Positions 1 through 9,055 are shown, numbered from the stretch's first letter. The stretch is DNA of 64,000 nucleotides from Kuafuiihalomonas sp964473255 (GCA_964473255.1 CAYYOT010000017.1:7291-71290), one strand, 5' to 3'. Notes: a model not told the origin generated them from the letters alone. Program-made: numbers and translations.

Positions 1-921
1 CTTGTCCGGCTTCAGGGAGTGCTCGAGAGCGGTCTCGAAGGACAGGGCCTTCGGCTGAAGCCAGCGGTTCACCGGGTTGTCGTCCGGCGTCAAGGAGTAG
101 CGAAGGCTCTCGATCAGCGGCCCCACCAGCTCGCTCGAGGCTCCGGTCACCATCGTCACCCATCGGTTGGACAGACCGGGGGACACCAATGGCACGGCGA
201 TCATGGGTCGCTGGAGGCCCAGAAACGACGACGTACGCTCCAGCATCTCCTGGTACGTCATGACCTCGGGCCCACCGATGTCGAAGGTCCGACCGAAGGT
301 GTCGTTCCGACCGAGGGTGTACTCGGCCGCTCGAAGCACGTCCTCAATCGCAATGGGCGAAGAGGCCCCTCGGGTCCACGCCGGCAAGAGCATCGCCGGG
401 AGACGCCGCACCAGATTGACGAGCATCGCGAACGATGACCCGCCGGGTCCAACGATCAACCCAGCCCGGAGGCCCGTCACCGGGGTTCCGCGAGCGGCGA
501 GGGTCAGCTCGACCTCGTGACGACTCTGGAGATGCGCCGAGGGCTTTTCGTTCTCGGGCAGGATTCCACCGACGTACAGGACCTGTTTGACGCCGTTCGC
601 TTCGGCGGCCCGAGCGAAGTTGTCCGCCAGGAGCAGGTCGAGGTCGACGAAGCTCGCCTGGGTGAGTCGCGCCGACGGCATCATGGAGTGCACGAGGTAG
701 AACGCGAAGTCGACGCCCTGGAGCGCCGTCTCCACCCCCGATATCGAAAAGAGGTCGCAGTGCCGCCAGCGAACGCCATCGTCGTCCGGCATGCCGGCCC
801 GGGTCGGTGAACGGGTCAAGCCGATGACCTCGTAGTCTCGGACCAAGGTTCGACGGAGGGCCTGGCCGACGAATCCGGTCGCTCCGGCGATGGCCACGGT
901 GGGACGCTCAGCGTTCGTCAT
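1..921 (-). CDS. NAD(P)-binding SDR/NmrA-type epimerase-like protein (3' end outside window)
   Basis: This is the first 307 codons of a protein whose C-terminus lies beyond the window edge. The ATG at 921 opens a Rossmann fold with the nucleotide-binding motif GATGFVG at residues 13-19. It continues as an atypical extended SDR of the YbjT/NDUFA9-like kind, with a YLVHSMM stretch, a YVGGI strand and a FDIGGPE motif near residue 245. Proteins of this type bind NAD(P) and are often annotated as epimerases or oxidoreductases, but the substrate is usually unknown. It is transcribed divergently from the NADH dehydrogenase at 1080, with about 160 bp between the two starts. I am confident of the fold and not of the reaction. 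Confidence 0.8.
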   Translation of the reverse strand, partial: MTNAERPTVAIAGATGFVGQALRRTLVRDYEVIGLTRSPTRAGMPDDDGVRWRHCDLFSISGVETALQGVDFAFYLVHSMMPSARLTQASFVDLDLLLADNFARAAEANGVKQVLYVGGILPENEKPSAHLQSRHEVELTLAARGTPVTGLRAGLIVGPGGSSFAMLVNLVRRLPAMLLPAWTRGASSPIAIEDVLRAAEYTLGRNDTFGRTFDIGGPEVMTYQEMLERTSSFLGLQRPMIAVPLVSPGLSNRWVTMVTGASSELVGPLIESLRYSLTPDDNPVNRWLQPKALSFETALEHSLKPDK

Positions 922-1079
922 CGATACCCGAGGTATGCGTGAATCCTGGTGGATTGACTACCGGCGGCGTCTTCTCCGCTCGACATCGACCAACTGCGGA
1001 AGAAACCCCGACCGAGCTCCTCGGGAAGAATCACTTGGGAGTTGGGCGGTCGATGGCCATAGTGGTGGCGGTCTCGGCC

Positions 1080-2396
1080 ATGACGGACACGCGCAAACAC
1101 GTCGTCATCGTGGGTGGCGGCTTTGGCGGGCTGGAGGCAGCCAAGGCGCTGCGCCGGGCCCCGGTCCGGGTCACCGTCATCGACCGCAACAACCATCACC
1201 TCTTTCAGCCACTCCTTTACCAGGTCGCTTCGGCCGGCCTTTCGCCCGCCGACATCGCCTTACCGATCCGCGGCATTCTTCGCGGGCAGCAGAACGCGTC
1301 CGTGTTGATGGGACACGTCGACGCAATCTCGCTCGCCGAACGTACGGTCATCCTCCGGGATGGCGACGCGCTCGAATACGACTACCTGGTGATCGCCGCG
1401 GGCGCCCGCACGAACTTCTTCGGTCACGACGAATGGGGCGAGCATTCGGTCAGTCTCAAGACCCTGGAGGACGCGGTGCAGGTGAGACGACAGGTCCTCC
1501 TCGCGTGCGAACGAGCCGAGCGAGAACCCGATCCCGAGCGCCGTAAGAAGCTGATGACATTCATCGTCATCGGGGCCGGACCGACGGGTGTCGAGCTCGC
1601 CGGTGCCCTTTCCGAGCTCAACCGAAGAGTCCTGGCCGCCGACTACAAGAACATCCGGTCGGAGGATGTCAGGGTCGTTCTGATCGATATGGCGGATCGG
1701 GTCTTGGGAGGGTTCGACCCGCAGCTTTCGGATGCTGCCCGCCGACAGCTTTCAGCGCTGGAGGTGGAGGTGGTCTTGGAGTGCTCGGTCGAGTCGATCC
1801 AAGACGGCGTCGTTCGCACTTCTAAGGGGTCTTTCGAGGGACACACCGTCCTTTGGACGGCTGGCGTATCCCCGGTATCCCTCCCGGAAACGCTGGGTAT
1901 CGAGCTGAAGCGGGGCCAGATACCCGTGGGCCCGGACTGCTCGATCGAGGGCCATCCGAACGTGTTCGCCGTCGGCGACATCGCGCGGTTCGAAGGCAAG
2001 GACGGGCCGCTTCCGGGCGTCAGCCCGGTGGCGATGCAGGAGGGCCGCTTCGTGGCGGCTTGCATCGCCGGCGACCTGAAGGGACGACCGCGTCCCAGCT
2101 TCGAGTACACCGACAAGGGCATGATGGCGACGGTGGGACGCTCCCGCGCCGTCGCGCAGTTCGGACCCATCCGCACCGCGGGCTTCTTCGCGTGGATCAT
2201 TTGGCTAGCGGTCCACCTCTTCTATCTCGTCGGATTCAAGAACCGCGTCTTCGTGCTGCTGAACTGGATCTGGCAGTACCTGGCCTACCGCCGCGGTGCT
2301 CGTCTCATAACCTTCCCGCCCCAGGACCCGGCGGTCTACGAAGGTCCCCGCGAGGCGGCGCCATCAGCCGCCATGGAGCCGCGGAAGGCGGGGTAG
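1080..2396 (+). CDS. ndh: Type II NADH dehydrogenase (NDH-2-like flavoprotein)
   Basis: The product is 438 residues. It has an FAD-binding GGGFGG motif at residues 12-17, the quinone-reductase signature HHLFQPLLYQVA, a second dinucleotide motif (GAGPTGVE, about residue 165) for NADH and the FAD-contacting AVGDIA motif. A hydrophobic C-terminal segment with LLNWIWQYL is typical of NDH-2 membrane anchors. The enzyme should pass electrons from NADH to quinone at the inner membrane face without pumping protons. In-frame ATGs also occur at 939 and 1053. I chose 1080 because the dinucleotide fold then begins within ten residues, as is usual. The last 33 bp overlap the 3' end of the convergent miaE gene. 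Confidence 0.88.
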   Translation: MTDTRKHVVIVGGGFGGLEAAKALRRAPVRVTVIDRNNHHLFQPLLYQVASAGLSPADIALPIRGILRGQQNASVLMGHVDAISLAERTVILRDGDALEYDYLVIAAGARTNFFGHDEWGEHSVSLKTLEDAVQVRRQVLLACERAEREPDPERRKKLMTFIVIGAGPTGVELAGALSELNRRVLAADYKNIRSEDVRVVLIDMADRVLGGFDPQLSDAARRQLSALEVEVVLECSVESIQDGVVRTSKGSFEGHTVLWTAGVSPVSLPETLGIELKRGQIPVGPDCSIEGHPNVFAVGDIARFEGKDGPLPGVSPVAMQEGRFVAACIAGDLKGRPRPSFEYTDKGMMATVGRSRAVAQFGPIRTAGFFAWIIWLAVHLFYLVGFKNRVFVLLNWIWQYLAYRRGARLITFPPQDPAVYEGPREAAPSAAMEPRKAG

Positions 2397-2942
2397 CCCC
2401 CGGACCACGTCGGCTTCGTGCGCGGCGATGGCGTCGCGCCGTGCCCGCACGGCGGGGGCCGGAACGACGGCCTCAGCCAGGTCCAGGTACAGGCGATGAT
2501 GCCTCGCTTCGCTCGCGAGCAGGCCGGCGTACAGGTCTCGAAGCTCACCGGTCGGCAGAGCCGTAGCCAGCTGCTTCATGCGTTCGCAGGACCGAGCTTC
2601 GATGAAGGCGCAGCAAAGCAGCGTATCGAGGAGTCGTTCGGGTTCCGTTTCGCGCACGATACTCAAGAGCTTCCCCGCGTAGGGGCTCGGCCGCAGCCTT
2701 CGGTAGGTCAACCCGCGGCGCTCGAGCGCCCCCAGCACTTCCTCGAAGTGCCCCAGCTCCTCTCGAGCCAGCTCGGATAGCGGTCGCAATAGGGCCCCGT
2801 GCTCCGGGTATCGGAACAGCAAGGTCAGGGCCGTCGAAGCGGCCTTCTTCTCCAGATGAGCGTGGTCGACGAGGATCTCATCGATGTCGGCCACGGCTCG
2901 CGCGCCCCAGTCGGCGTCGGTTTCGTGCTCCAGGTGCAGCAC
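2364..2942 (-). CDS. miaE: tRNA-(ms2io6A)-hydroxylase, MiaE family
   Basis: This 192-residue ferritin-like diiron protein has the expected ligand pattern: a Glu in the first helix (HLEKKAA), an ExxH in ELGHFEE, a Glu in EARSCERM and a second ExxH in SEARHHRLY. MiaE hydroxylates the isopentenyl side chain of ms2i6A37 in tRNAs reading UNN codons, using O2 and reductant. The start is GTG, one base after the TGA of the pterin dehydratase gene, so translation is probably coupled. It is the last gene of the minus-strand RNA-processing operon, which fits its role. The tail overlaps ndh convergently. Confidence 0.88.
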   Translation of the reverse strand: MLHLEHETDADWGARAVADIDEILVDHAHLEKKAASTALTLLFRYPEHGALLRPLSELAREELGHFEEVLGALERRGLTYRRLRPSPYAGKLLSIVRETEPERLLDTLLCCAFIEARSCERMKQLATALPTGELRDLYAGLLASEARHHRLYLDLAEAVVPAPAVRARRDAIAAHEADVVRGLPRLPRLHGG

Positions 2943-2943
2943 G

Positions 2944-3282
2944 TCAGTCCTGGTTGAAGGCCTGCTCGATCTTGGCCGCCAGCACGAAGTCGCTCTCGGT
3001 CAGACCATCGATCTTGTGGGTATAGATCTCGATTCTCGCCTTGCCCCAAGTGAACCAGATATCGGGGTGGTGCCCTTCTGCTTCCGCGATTTTTCCCACC
3101 TCATTGACGAAGCCCAGGGCTTCGACGAAGTCCTTGAAGCCGTAATCACGGGCGAGATGGTGACCGTCGACGACGTTCCACTCCGGAAGTTTCGACGCCA
3201 GCTGGTCCAGCTCGGCGCCGGCCAATGGCGGGATGCCACCCCGGCAGGGAACACAGGACTTGTTGGCCAGCTCTTCGGACAT
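2944..3282 (-). CDS. phhB: 4a-hydroxytetrahydrobiopterin dehydratase (pterin-4a-carbinolamine dehydratase)
   Basis: The 112-residue product carries the family motif EGHHPDIWF followed by YTHKIDGLT, giving the conserved histidines that dehydrate the carbinolamine formed by aromatic amino acid hydroxylases. It also has the N-terminal CVPC-RGG-PPL region usual for bacterial members. No phenylalanine hydroxylase gene is near. Here the gene sits between der and miaE in an RNA-maturation operon, so its physiological partner is not indicated by the neighbours. The ATG at 3282 gives the standard length for the family. The gene starts 50 bp after der ends. Confidence 0.9.
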   Translation of the reverse strand: MSEELANKSCVPCRGGIPPLAGAELDQLASKLPEWNVVDGHHLARDYGFKDFVEALGFVNEVGKIAEAEGHHPDIWFTWGKARIEIYTHKIDGLTESDFVLAAKIEQAFNQD

Positions 3283-3332
3283 GGCGCTCCTGTACCGCTC
3301 GACGCCGCCGGCGGTAAAGCCTTCGACGCCCC

Positions 3333-4856
3333 TCAGGTCGTGCGCTTGACGCTGGTCTTTCGCTTCGGCTTGGATTTCGAGGTACCGGAGGCCGCTTTCG
3401 AGGATGAGGTCTTGGTCTTTCCTGCCTTCTTGAGTCGACGGGCAGCGGTGGCTTGCTTGCGCTCCAGCTGCTCGGCTCGCGCCTTGCCCTTCTCGACACG
3501 GCCCTTGGACTCGCCTTTGTCTTTGGTTCGCGAGCGGTAGCCGACGAGCAGCGGCACGCCATCGAAGCCGTAGGCCTTGCGAAGCTCGTTGATGAGGAAG
3601 CGCCGGTAGCTGAAGTGGATCAGCTTGGGGTCGTTGACCGAGACCATGAAGCGAGGGGGGCGAGCATCGACCTGAGTCAGGTAGTAGATACGGCCGGCCC
3701 TGCCCTTCTTGGATGTGGGCGGCGTCTTCTCCATCACCACCTGCGCGAAACGATTCAGCTCGGCCGTTGCCACCCGCCGGCCGTACTCGCGGTGGACCTT
3801 CACGATCCGAGGGAACAAGCGATCGATGCCCTGGCCGGTATGAGCCGACGTGAACACGACCGGTGCGTAGGCCAGGAACGGCATTTCCTGACGGAGCGTC
3901 GCCTCGTATTGCTTGCGATTGGCCTCTTCGGTCGCGTCCCACTTGGATACGACCAAGATGACGGCCTTACCGTGCTCGGCGGCATACTCTGACACCCGCG
4001 CATCCTGATGGGCGATCGGCTGGGTGGAATCCAGGAGGAGCAGAGCGACGTCGGACCTCTCGAGCCCCTTCAGCGCGGCGAAAACACTGAAGCGCTCGAC
4101 GCGTTGAGCGATGGAGCGCTTGCGGCGAATGCCTGCGGTATCGACGAACACGAAGGGGCGGCCTCGCCATTCGACCAGCGAATCGATGCTGTCGACGGTC
4201 GTTCCCGCCACCGCGGAAACGAGGTGGCGGTCCTCGCCCATCAACCGATTCACGAGCGAGGACTTGCCCACGTTGGGGCGCCCGATCACGGCAACTCGAA
4301 TCGGCTCTCCATCCTCGGCATGTTCGTCGGTCGGTTCGTCGGGCGCGTCGACCGCGGCATCGAGCATCCGCAGCACTTCATCTTCCAAGTCGCCTACGTT
4401 CCGTCCGTGCTCCGCGCTGATGGGCACGACCGCGGCGAGCCCCAGGCGATGAAATTCCCCGAGCAGGTCGTCCTGTTTGGGGCCATCCAGCTTGTTGACC
4501 CCGACCACCACGCGCTTGTCGGCTTTCAGCAGCATGCGCGCGATGTCGAAGTCCTCGGGCAGCGGCCCGGCTCGACCATCGGTGATGAAAACGACGACCT
4601 CCGCTTCATCGATGGCGAGCTGCGTCTGTTCCAGGACGCGTCGCATGATCGGATCTCGAGTGGTGGGATCGAATCCTCCGGTATCGACGAGAATGACGGA
4701 TCGACCATCGAAGTCCGCTTCCACATAGATTCGATCTCGGGTCACTCCCGGCTGGTCGAACACGATCGACCTCCGTACCCGCGTCAACCGGTTGAAGAGT
4801 GTCGACTTGCCGACGTTCGGCCGACCCACGATGGCCACCACCGGTCTCGCGGTCAC
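3333..4856 (-). CDS. der: Ribosome biogenesis GTPase Der (EngA)
   Basis: The 507-residue protein has two tandem TrmE-Era-EngA-like GTPase domains. G1 motifs (GRPNVGKS) lie at residues 11-18 and 192-199, with DTGG/DTAG and NKLD/SKWD further on. They are followed by the KH-like domain (about residues 365-440) that contacts 23S rRNA. Der is needed for 50S subunit maturation. Beyond the KH domain a Lys/Ser/Thr-rich basic tail runs from about residue 440 to the end, longer than in the E. coli protein. It may add RNA affinity (inference). The start overlaps the era stop by 4 bp (ATGA), indicating coupling. Confidence 0.96.
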   Translation of the reverse strand: MTARPVVAIVGRPNVGKSTLFNRLTRVRRSIVFDQPGVTRDRIYVEADFDGRSVILVDTGGFDPTTRDPIMRRVLEQTQLAIDEAEVVVFITDGRAGPLPEDFDIARMLLKADKRVVVGVNKLDGPKQDDLLGEFHRLGLAAVVPISAEHGRNVGDLEDEVLRMLDAAVDAPDEPTDEHAEDGEPIRVAVIGRPNVGKSSLVNRLMGEDRHLVSAVAGTTVDSIDSLVEWRGRPFVFVDTAGIRRKRSIAQRVERFSVFAALKGLERSDVALLLLDSTQPIAHQDARVSEYAAEHGKAVILVVSKWDATEEANRKQYEATLRQEMPFLAYAPVVFTSAHTGQGIDRLFPRIVKVHREYGRRVATAELNRFAQVVMEKTPPTSKKGRAGRIYYLTQVDARPPRFMVSVNDPKLIHFSYRRFLINELRKAYGFDGVPLLVGYRSRTKDKGESKGRVEKGKARAEQLERKQATAARRLKKAGKTKTSSSKAASGTSKSKPKRKTSVKRTT

Positions 4857-6049
4857 GGGCGATCCTCTCGGTCTTCGTCGTCTTCCGCGTGCCCGAGTTC
4901 GGCCAGCAGGTCGTGAAACACACCGCCAACGCCTACCCCGCCCTCTTCTTCGTCGGCGTATCCGAGATGGGCGAGTCGCTGGACGTTGTTCGACCAGTCA
5001 CGACTCACCTTGACGGTGAGATCCAAGTAGACCTGGCTCCCGAGGAAGCTCTCGAGCTCCTGCCGGGCTCGAATTCCGATCGAGCGAAGACGCTCGCCGC
5101 CGCGGCCGATGACGATACCTTTTTGGGGCTGACGTTCGACGTGAATCGTAGCGATGACCCGGACCAGACGCGGGCGTTCGTCCTCGAAGTCTTCCACCGT
5201 CACTGCCGCGGCGTACGGGAGCTCGTCCTGCAGCTCGAGCATCACCTTTTCGCGAATGAACTCGGAGACGATCGCCCTTTCCGACTGGTCGGTGACGTCG
5301 TCTTCGTCGAACAGCGCGGGCCCTTCGGGCAGCACCCGTCCGAGCTCGATCACCGCGCGTTCGAGCCCTTCGCTCCGCCGAGCCGATATGGGCACGACGG
5401 CCCGGGCTCGCTCCGACAGCGCGTCGGCGTAGGCCTGGATTTGAAACAGCAAACCCGACTTCTCCTTCACGCGGTCGGTCTTGTTGACGAGGACCACGAT
5501 GGGCTTGCCTACGGTCTTGAGGAGCTCGAGGATCCTGAGATTTCCGGGACTGATGTCTCCGTGGGCGCGAGCCTCCACCACGAATCCAATCGCGTCGGCC
5601 TGCCGGATCGCATCCTCCGCTTGCGAAACCATGAACCGATTCAAGGGTCCCTTGGCCCGATGATGGCCGGGAGTGTCGAGAAAAGCGATCTGCGCATCCG
5701 GAGGGTTCAGGATGCCGAGCAGATTCTTGCGGGTAGTCTGCGGCTTGTGCGTCGTGGCGGCGAGCTTCTGCCCGAGGAGCCGATTCAGGAGCGTCGATTT
5801 TCCGACGTTCGGCCGACCCACCAGGGCGACGAAGCCCGAGCGAAAACGGCCATCCTCGGAGATCCGGGGCTCCACGGGCCGCCGCGGACGTTCGGAAGAC
5901 GGGTCGGAACGTGGTCGATCTTCGAGCTCACGAGCCCGGCGAGACAGGGACGCGCGGGGGCGGGAGGGACGGGGACGAGATACGCGGGGACGGTTCGCCC
6001 GGCCGCGGGGCGAGGCCGACCTCCTACGACCGCGAGGTCGTTTAGGCAT
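4853..6049 (-). CDS. era: GTPase Era with Arg/Pro-rich N-terminal extension
   Basis: This protein of 398 residues has G1 at 78-85 (GRPNVGKS), DTPGHH, NKTD and a C-terminal KH domain containing GRGGERLRSIG. Era binds the 3' end of 16S rRNA and assists 30S assembly. Typical Era starts a few residues before G1; here about 70 residues rich in Arg, Pro and Ser precede it, and there is an acidic C-terminal tail. The long start at 6049 overlaps the stop of the cyclophilin gene by 8 bp. I saw no better internal ATG, so the extension is probably real but is the uncertain part. The stop overlaps the der start (ATGA). Confidence 0.94.
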   Translation of the reverse strand: MPKRPRGRRRSASPRGRANRPRVSRPRPSRPRASLSRRARELEDRPRSDPSSERPRRPVEPRISEDGRFRSGFVALVGRPNVGKSTLLNRLLGQKLAATTHKPQTTRKNLLGILNPPDAQIAFLDTPGHHRAKGPLNRFMVSQAEDAIRQADAIGFVVEARAHGDISPGNLRILELLKTVGKPIVVLVNKTDRVKEKSGLLFQIQAYADALSERARAVVPISARRSEGLERAVIELGRVLPEGPALFDEDDVTDQSERAIVSEFIREKVMLELQDELPYAAAVTVEDFEDERPRLVRVIATIHVERQPQKGIVIGRGGERLRSIGIRARQELESFLGSQVYLDLTVKVSRDWSNNVQRLAHLGYADEEEGGVGVGGVFHDLLAELGHAEDDEDREDRP

Positions 6050-6821
6050 CGGCTCGGTAGATGGTGACCTTCTTCATCACCACGGGATCTATCGGGCGAT
6101 TGTTCTGACGCTGGGCCGGAACACGCGCGATCTTCTTCACCACGTCGTTGCCCTTGGTGACTTCACCGAAGACCGCATGCCGATTGTCGAGATGCGGAGT
6201 CGGCACCTCGGTGATGAAGAACTGCGAGCCGTTGGTGTTTCGTCCCGAGTTGGCCATGGAAAAGATCCCGGGCTTGGAGTGCTTCAGGTCGGGATGGAAC
6301 TCATCCTTGAATTTGTAGCCCGGGCCTCCGGTTCCGTTGCCGAGAGGGTCACCCCCCTGGATCATGAAGTTGGGAATGACGCGATGGAACATCAGTCCGT
6401 CGTAGAAGGGGCGCTTCACCATCGCCCCGGTCTTCGGGTCGCGAAATGGTTTCAGGCCGCGCGCCAACCCAACGAAGTTCGCCACGGTGTTGGGGGCGCG
6501 CTCTTCGAAGAGTTTGCCTTCGATCACGCCTTGGTTCGTCTCGATTCGAACCATGAGCTGCCCCTTGCCTTCGAGTCCAGCCACGGCATCGCTGATGGTG
6601 AAGGCCCCGGTCTCGTTCGCGGAGGCGGCCTTCTTGGAAGGCTCCGCCTTGTCGGAAGGCTCGGCTTTCTTGGAGGGCTCGGCTTTCTCGGGGGGGGCGG
6701 ACTTCGATTCGGACTTTGACTTCGTTTTGGACGTCGACTCCGGTTTCGCGTCGGTCTTCGCCTCACAGGCGAGGAGGACCAGCGAAGAAACGAGGGCAGT
6801 GGCCAGGGAGAATCTGTTCAT
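6042..6821 (-). CDS. Cyclophilin-type peptidyl-prolyl cis-trans isomerase lipoprotein
   Basis: From the ATG at 6821 the protein has 259 residues. It begins with a signal peptide ending in a lipobox (LLAC, Cys19), then a low-complexity Lys/Ser/Pro/Glu linker of about 60 residues with repeated KAEPSKK-like units. A cyclophilin domain follows, with FHRVIPNFMIQGGDP, the SQFFI active-site strand and HAVFGEV. It should catalyse proline isomerisation while anchored to a membrane on the periplasmic side, the linker letting the domain reach into the periplasm. A TTG at 6857 would overlap the rnc stop, but the lipobox favours 6821. It lies between rnc and era. Confidence 0.9.
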   Translation of the reverse strand: MNRFSLATALVSSLVLLACEAKTDAKPESTSKTKSKSESKSAPPEKAEPSKKAEPSDKAEPSKKAASANETGAFTISDAVAGLEGKGQLMVRIETNQGVIEGKLFEERAPNTVANFVGLARGLKPFRDPKTGAMVKRPFYDGLMFHRVIPNFMIQGGDPLGNGTGGPGYKFKDEFHPDLKHSKPGIFSMANSGRNTNGSQFFITEVPTPHLDNRHAVFGEVTKGNDVVKKIARVPAQRQNNRPIDPVVMKKVTIYRADA

Positions 6822-6853
6822 TGCCGAAGGGATGGCGCTCCCTCCCCCGACGG

Positions 6854-7540
6854 TCAAGCGTGAGGATCGTCGGTCAGCGCAGCGAGGGCGTTCGCCGCGG
6901 CTCGCTGTTCGGCGTCCTTCTTGCTGCGTCCGATGCCCCGCCCCAGGATTTCATCCTCGACCAGCACCTCGACCACGAACGTCTTGTCGTGGTCGGGCCC
7001 GGATTCCTCCTGGAGGCGATAGTGAGGCGTCACCCTGCGGGCTCCTTGCAGCCGATGCTGGAGCTCGGTCTTGGCGTCGGATTCCACGAGCTCCTCTTCG
7101 TCGGGCACCGTGAACCAACGCAGGATGATGGCCCTCGCCGGCTCGAGACCACCGTCCAAGTAAACGGCAGCCAAGATGGCCTCGAGCGCATCGGCTAGAA
7201 CCGAGGCTTTTTCCCGACCTCCGGAAAGCTCTTCCCCTCGACCCAGGCGTAGGGCTCGACCGATGCCGATACGGTCGGCGACGCGAGCCAATCCCACTTC
7301 GGACACCATGCGTGCGCGGAGCCGAGAAAGCTGTCCCTCTCGAGCGCGCGGAAAGCGCGTCATCAGCGCCTCGGACAGCACGAGGTCGAGGACCGCATCG
7401 CCGAGGAACTCCAGTCGCTCGTTGTCGGTGATGCTCTCCAGTTGGACCTCGTTCACGTACGATCGATGGGTGAGTGCATCCGTCAAACGCTTGGGGTCTC
7501 GGAAGTCATACGCGAGAGCATCCCGCAGTTCGTCGGTCAT
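6854..7540 (-). CDS. rnc: Ribonuclease III
   Basis: The 228-residue product has the RNase III signature NERLEFLGDAVL with the metal-binding acidic residues, the second acidic site DALEAILAAVYLDGG, and a C-terminal double-stranded RNA-binding domain ending in KKDAEQRAAANAL. It processes rRNA precursors and structured mRNAs. The length is standard. The ATG at 7540 overlaps the mnmA stop in an ATGA. The rnc-era neighbourhood is conserved in many bacteria; here one cyclophilin gene is inserted between them. Confidence 0.97.
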   Translation of the reverse strand: MTDELRDALAYDFRDPKRLTDALTHRSYVNEVQLESITDNERLEFLGDAVLDLVLSEALMTRFPRAREGQLSRLRARMVSEVGLARVADRIGIGRALRLGRGEELSGGREKASVLADALEAILAAVYLDGGLEPARAIILRWFTVPDEEELVESDAKTELQHRLQGARRVTPHYRLQEESGPDHDKTFVVEVLVEDEILGRGIGRSKKDAEQRAAANALAALTDDPHA

Positions 7541-8718
7541 TCGGCCGACTCCCGAATCCAGGCGCCGCCGACCACCTCATCGCCAACCCGGAAGACGGCG
7601 GCCTGACCGGGAGCAACCGCCCGCACCGGGCGGTCGAAGTCGACCTGCACCTCACCGTTCGTCGACGGACGTACCGTGGCCGGCGTCCCCGGGTCGCGGT
7701 AGCGGATCTGGACTCTCGCCTCGAAGGCCTCCGTGCGCTCGCGGCCCAGCCAGTTCACATCGCGGCCCCAAAGCCTGGTTCGCAAGAGGCGCTCGGCGGG
7801 TCCCACGACGACGGTGTGCGCCTCGCGGTCGACGGACAGGACATGTAGCCGCGAGCCGGCAGCCACGCCGAGGCCCTTTCGCTGCCCCACGGTGAAGTTG
7901 GCGATGCCGGGATGCCGACCGAGAACCTGCCCACGTTCATCGACGATCGGACCCGAGGAAAGACCGGCAGCTTCCGGCTGGCGACGCACGAAGGCGCCGG
8001 CCCCAGCCCCACCGACGAAACAGACCTCCTGGCTTTCCAGCTTGTGCCCCACGGGGAGGCCGGCGGCCACCGCCGCCGTTTTCACCTCGTCCTTCGTCGA
8101 CGCTCCGAGAGGAAAGAACAGATGGTCGAGCACCGAGCTGGCGAGCGAGAACAGGAAGTAGCTCTGATCCTTGACCGTGTCTTCACCGGCGAAGAGGTGG
8201 GGCCCATCGTCCTCCGACCGCGACCGTGCATAGTGGCCGGTCGCGAGGGCCGTGCAGCCGAGAGCGCGAGCCCGCCGGACCAGTCGCTCGAGCTTCACGA
8301 AGGCATTGCACTGCACGCATGGGTTGGGGGTTCTGCCCGCGACGTAGTCCCGAACGAACGGACGAACGACGGCTTGCTCGAAGTCTCTACGGCCGTCGAG
8401 GACGTAGAACGGGATGCCGAGACGTTCGCACACCCGACGCGCGTCCTGAAGATCATCGGGGGGGCAGCATGCGCGCGGCGCGAGTGGGTTGTCCGGGTCG
8501 GGGTCGTGCAGTCGAAGGGCGAGCCCCACGGGCTCGGCGCCTGCCTCCACGAGGCGGAGCGCTGCCACGGCGGAGTCGACTCCACCCGACAGGGCCACGG
8601 CGACACGCCGGCCGCGGAGCGCCGCCAGCTGCTCGTCGACCTCAGCTCGGGACGGTGCGTCAGAGCGAACGGATGCCGGCGGGGCCCAGCTCTTCGACCT
8701 TGTCGTCGGATGAACCAT
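7537..8718 (-). CDS. mnmA: tRNA-specific 2-thiouridylase MnmA
   Basis: From the ATG at 8718 the product is 393 residues. It has the ATP-pyrophosphatase loop ALSGGVDSAVAA, the catalytic Cys in NPCVQCN, the second catalytic Cys in SQEVCFVGG, and the C-terminal beta-barrel domain. MnmA thiolates U34 of tRNA-Lys, -Glu and -Gln. The reading frame is open as far as 8940, but the extra N-terminal residues look unlike the family. With the chosen start, the first 59 bp still lie inside the 3' end of the IHF-like gene in another frame. The true start could be slightly different. The gene is coupled to rnc downstream. Confidence 0.93.
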   Translation of the reverse strand: MVHPTTRSKSWAPPASVRSDAPSRAEVDEQLAALRGRRVAVALSGGVDSAVAALRLVEAGAEPVGLALRLHDPDPDNPLAPRACCPPDDLQDARRVCERLGIPFYVLDGRRDFEQAVVRPFVRDYVAGRTPNPCVQCNAFVKLERLVRRARALGCTALATGHYARSRSEDDGPHLFAGEDTVKDQSYFLFSLASSVLDHLFFPLGASTKDEVKTAAVAAGLPVGHKLESQEVCFVGGAGAGAFVRRQPEAAGLSSGPIVDERGQVLGRHPGIANFTVGQRKGLGVAAGSRLHVLSVDREAHTVVVGPAERLLRTRLWGRDVNWLGRERTEAFEARVQIRYRDPGTPATVRPSTNGEVQVDFDRPVRAVAPGQAAVFRVGDEVVGGAWIRESAE

Positions 8719-9055
8719 GTTCTTCGCGCCGGTCGCCCTTAGCTGAAGTGCTGGCCCCATTGGAAGCAGAGGCCGTCGGTGCGTAGTCGACGCGCTCCTT
8801 GAGCTCCTTTCCGACCTTGAAGAAGGGAAGCCGTTTCGCCGGTACGTGGATCGTCTCCCCGGTGCGAGGGTTTCGTCCCGTGTAGGCATCGTACGACTTG
8901 CTGGTGAAGCTGCCGAAACCTCGGATCTCGATACGCTCACCTCGCTTGAGAGCCTGCGTCATCTGGTCGAACACCAGGTTGACGACCTGCTCTGCGCGCT
9001 TCTTTGTGATCCGGGCCCTTTCAGCCAACTTCTCGACCAGCTCCGACTTGTTCAT
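8660..9055 (-). CDS. IHF/HU-family DNA-binding protein with C-terminal tail
   Basis: The 131-residue product starts at the ATG at 9055 behind a run of seven G residues acting as Shine-Dalgarno. Residues 1-94 are a complete IHF/HU fold with GERIEIRGFGSF and the DNA-intercalating arm around GRNPRTGE. The sequence resembles IHF beta more than HU. A 37-residue Ser/Ala/Gly and acidic tail without a family counterpart follows, and its coding region is shared with the mnmA start. The protein should bend DNA as a dimer. The gene begins 17 bp after tRNA-Arg(CCU), so both are probably on one transcript. Confidence 0.9.
   Translation of the reverse strand: MNKSELVEKLAERARITKKRAEQVVNLVFDQMTQALKRGERIEIRGFGSFTSKSYDAYTGRNPRTGETIHVPAKRLPFFKVGKELKERVDYAPTASASNGASTSAKGDRREEHGSSDDKVEELGPAGIRSL

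Noticed and set aside
13..810. Plus-strand ORFs of 97-139 codons at the left edge
   Set aside because: They lie antisense to the SDR-type gene, which has clear motifs. High-GC DNA leaves the opposite strand open.
4008..4916. 302-codon plus-strand ORF over der
   Set aside because: It is the antisense of der and has no recognisable motif; der is unambiguous.
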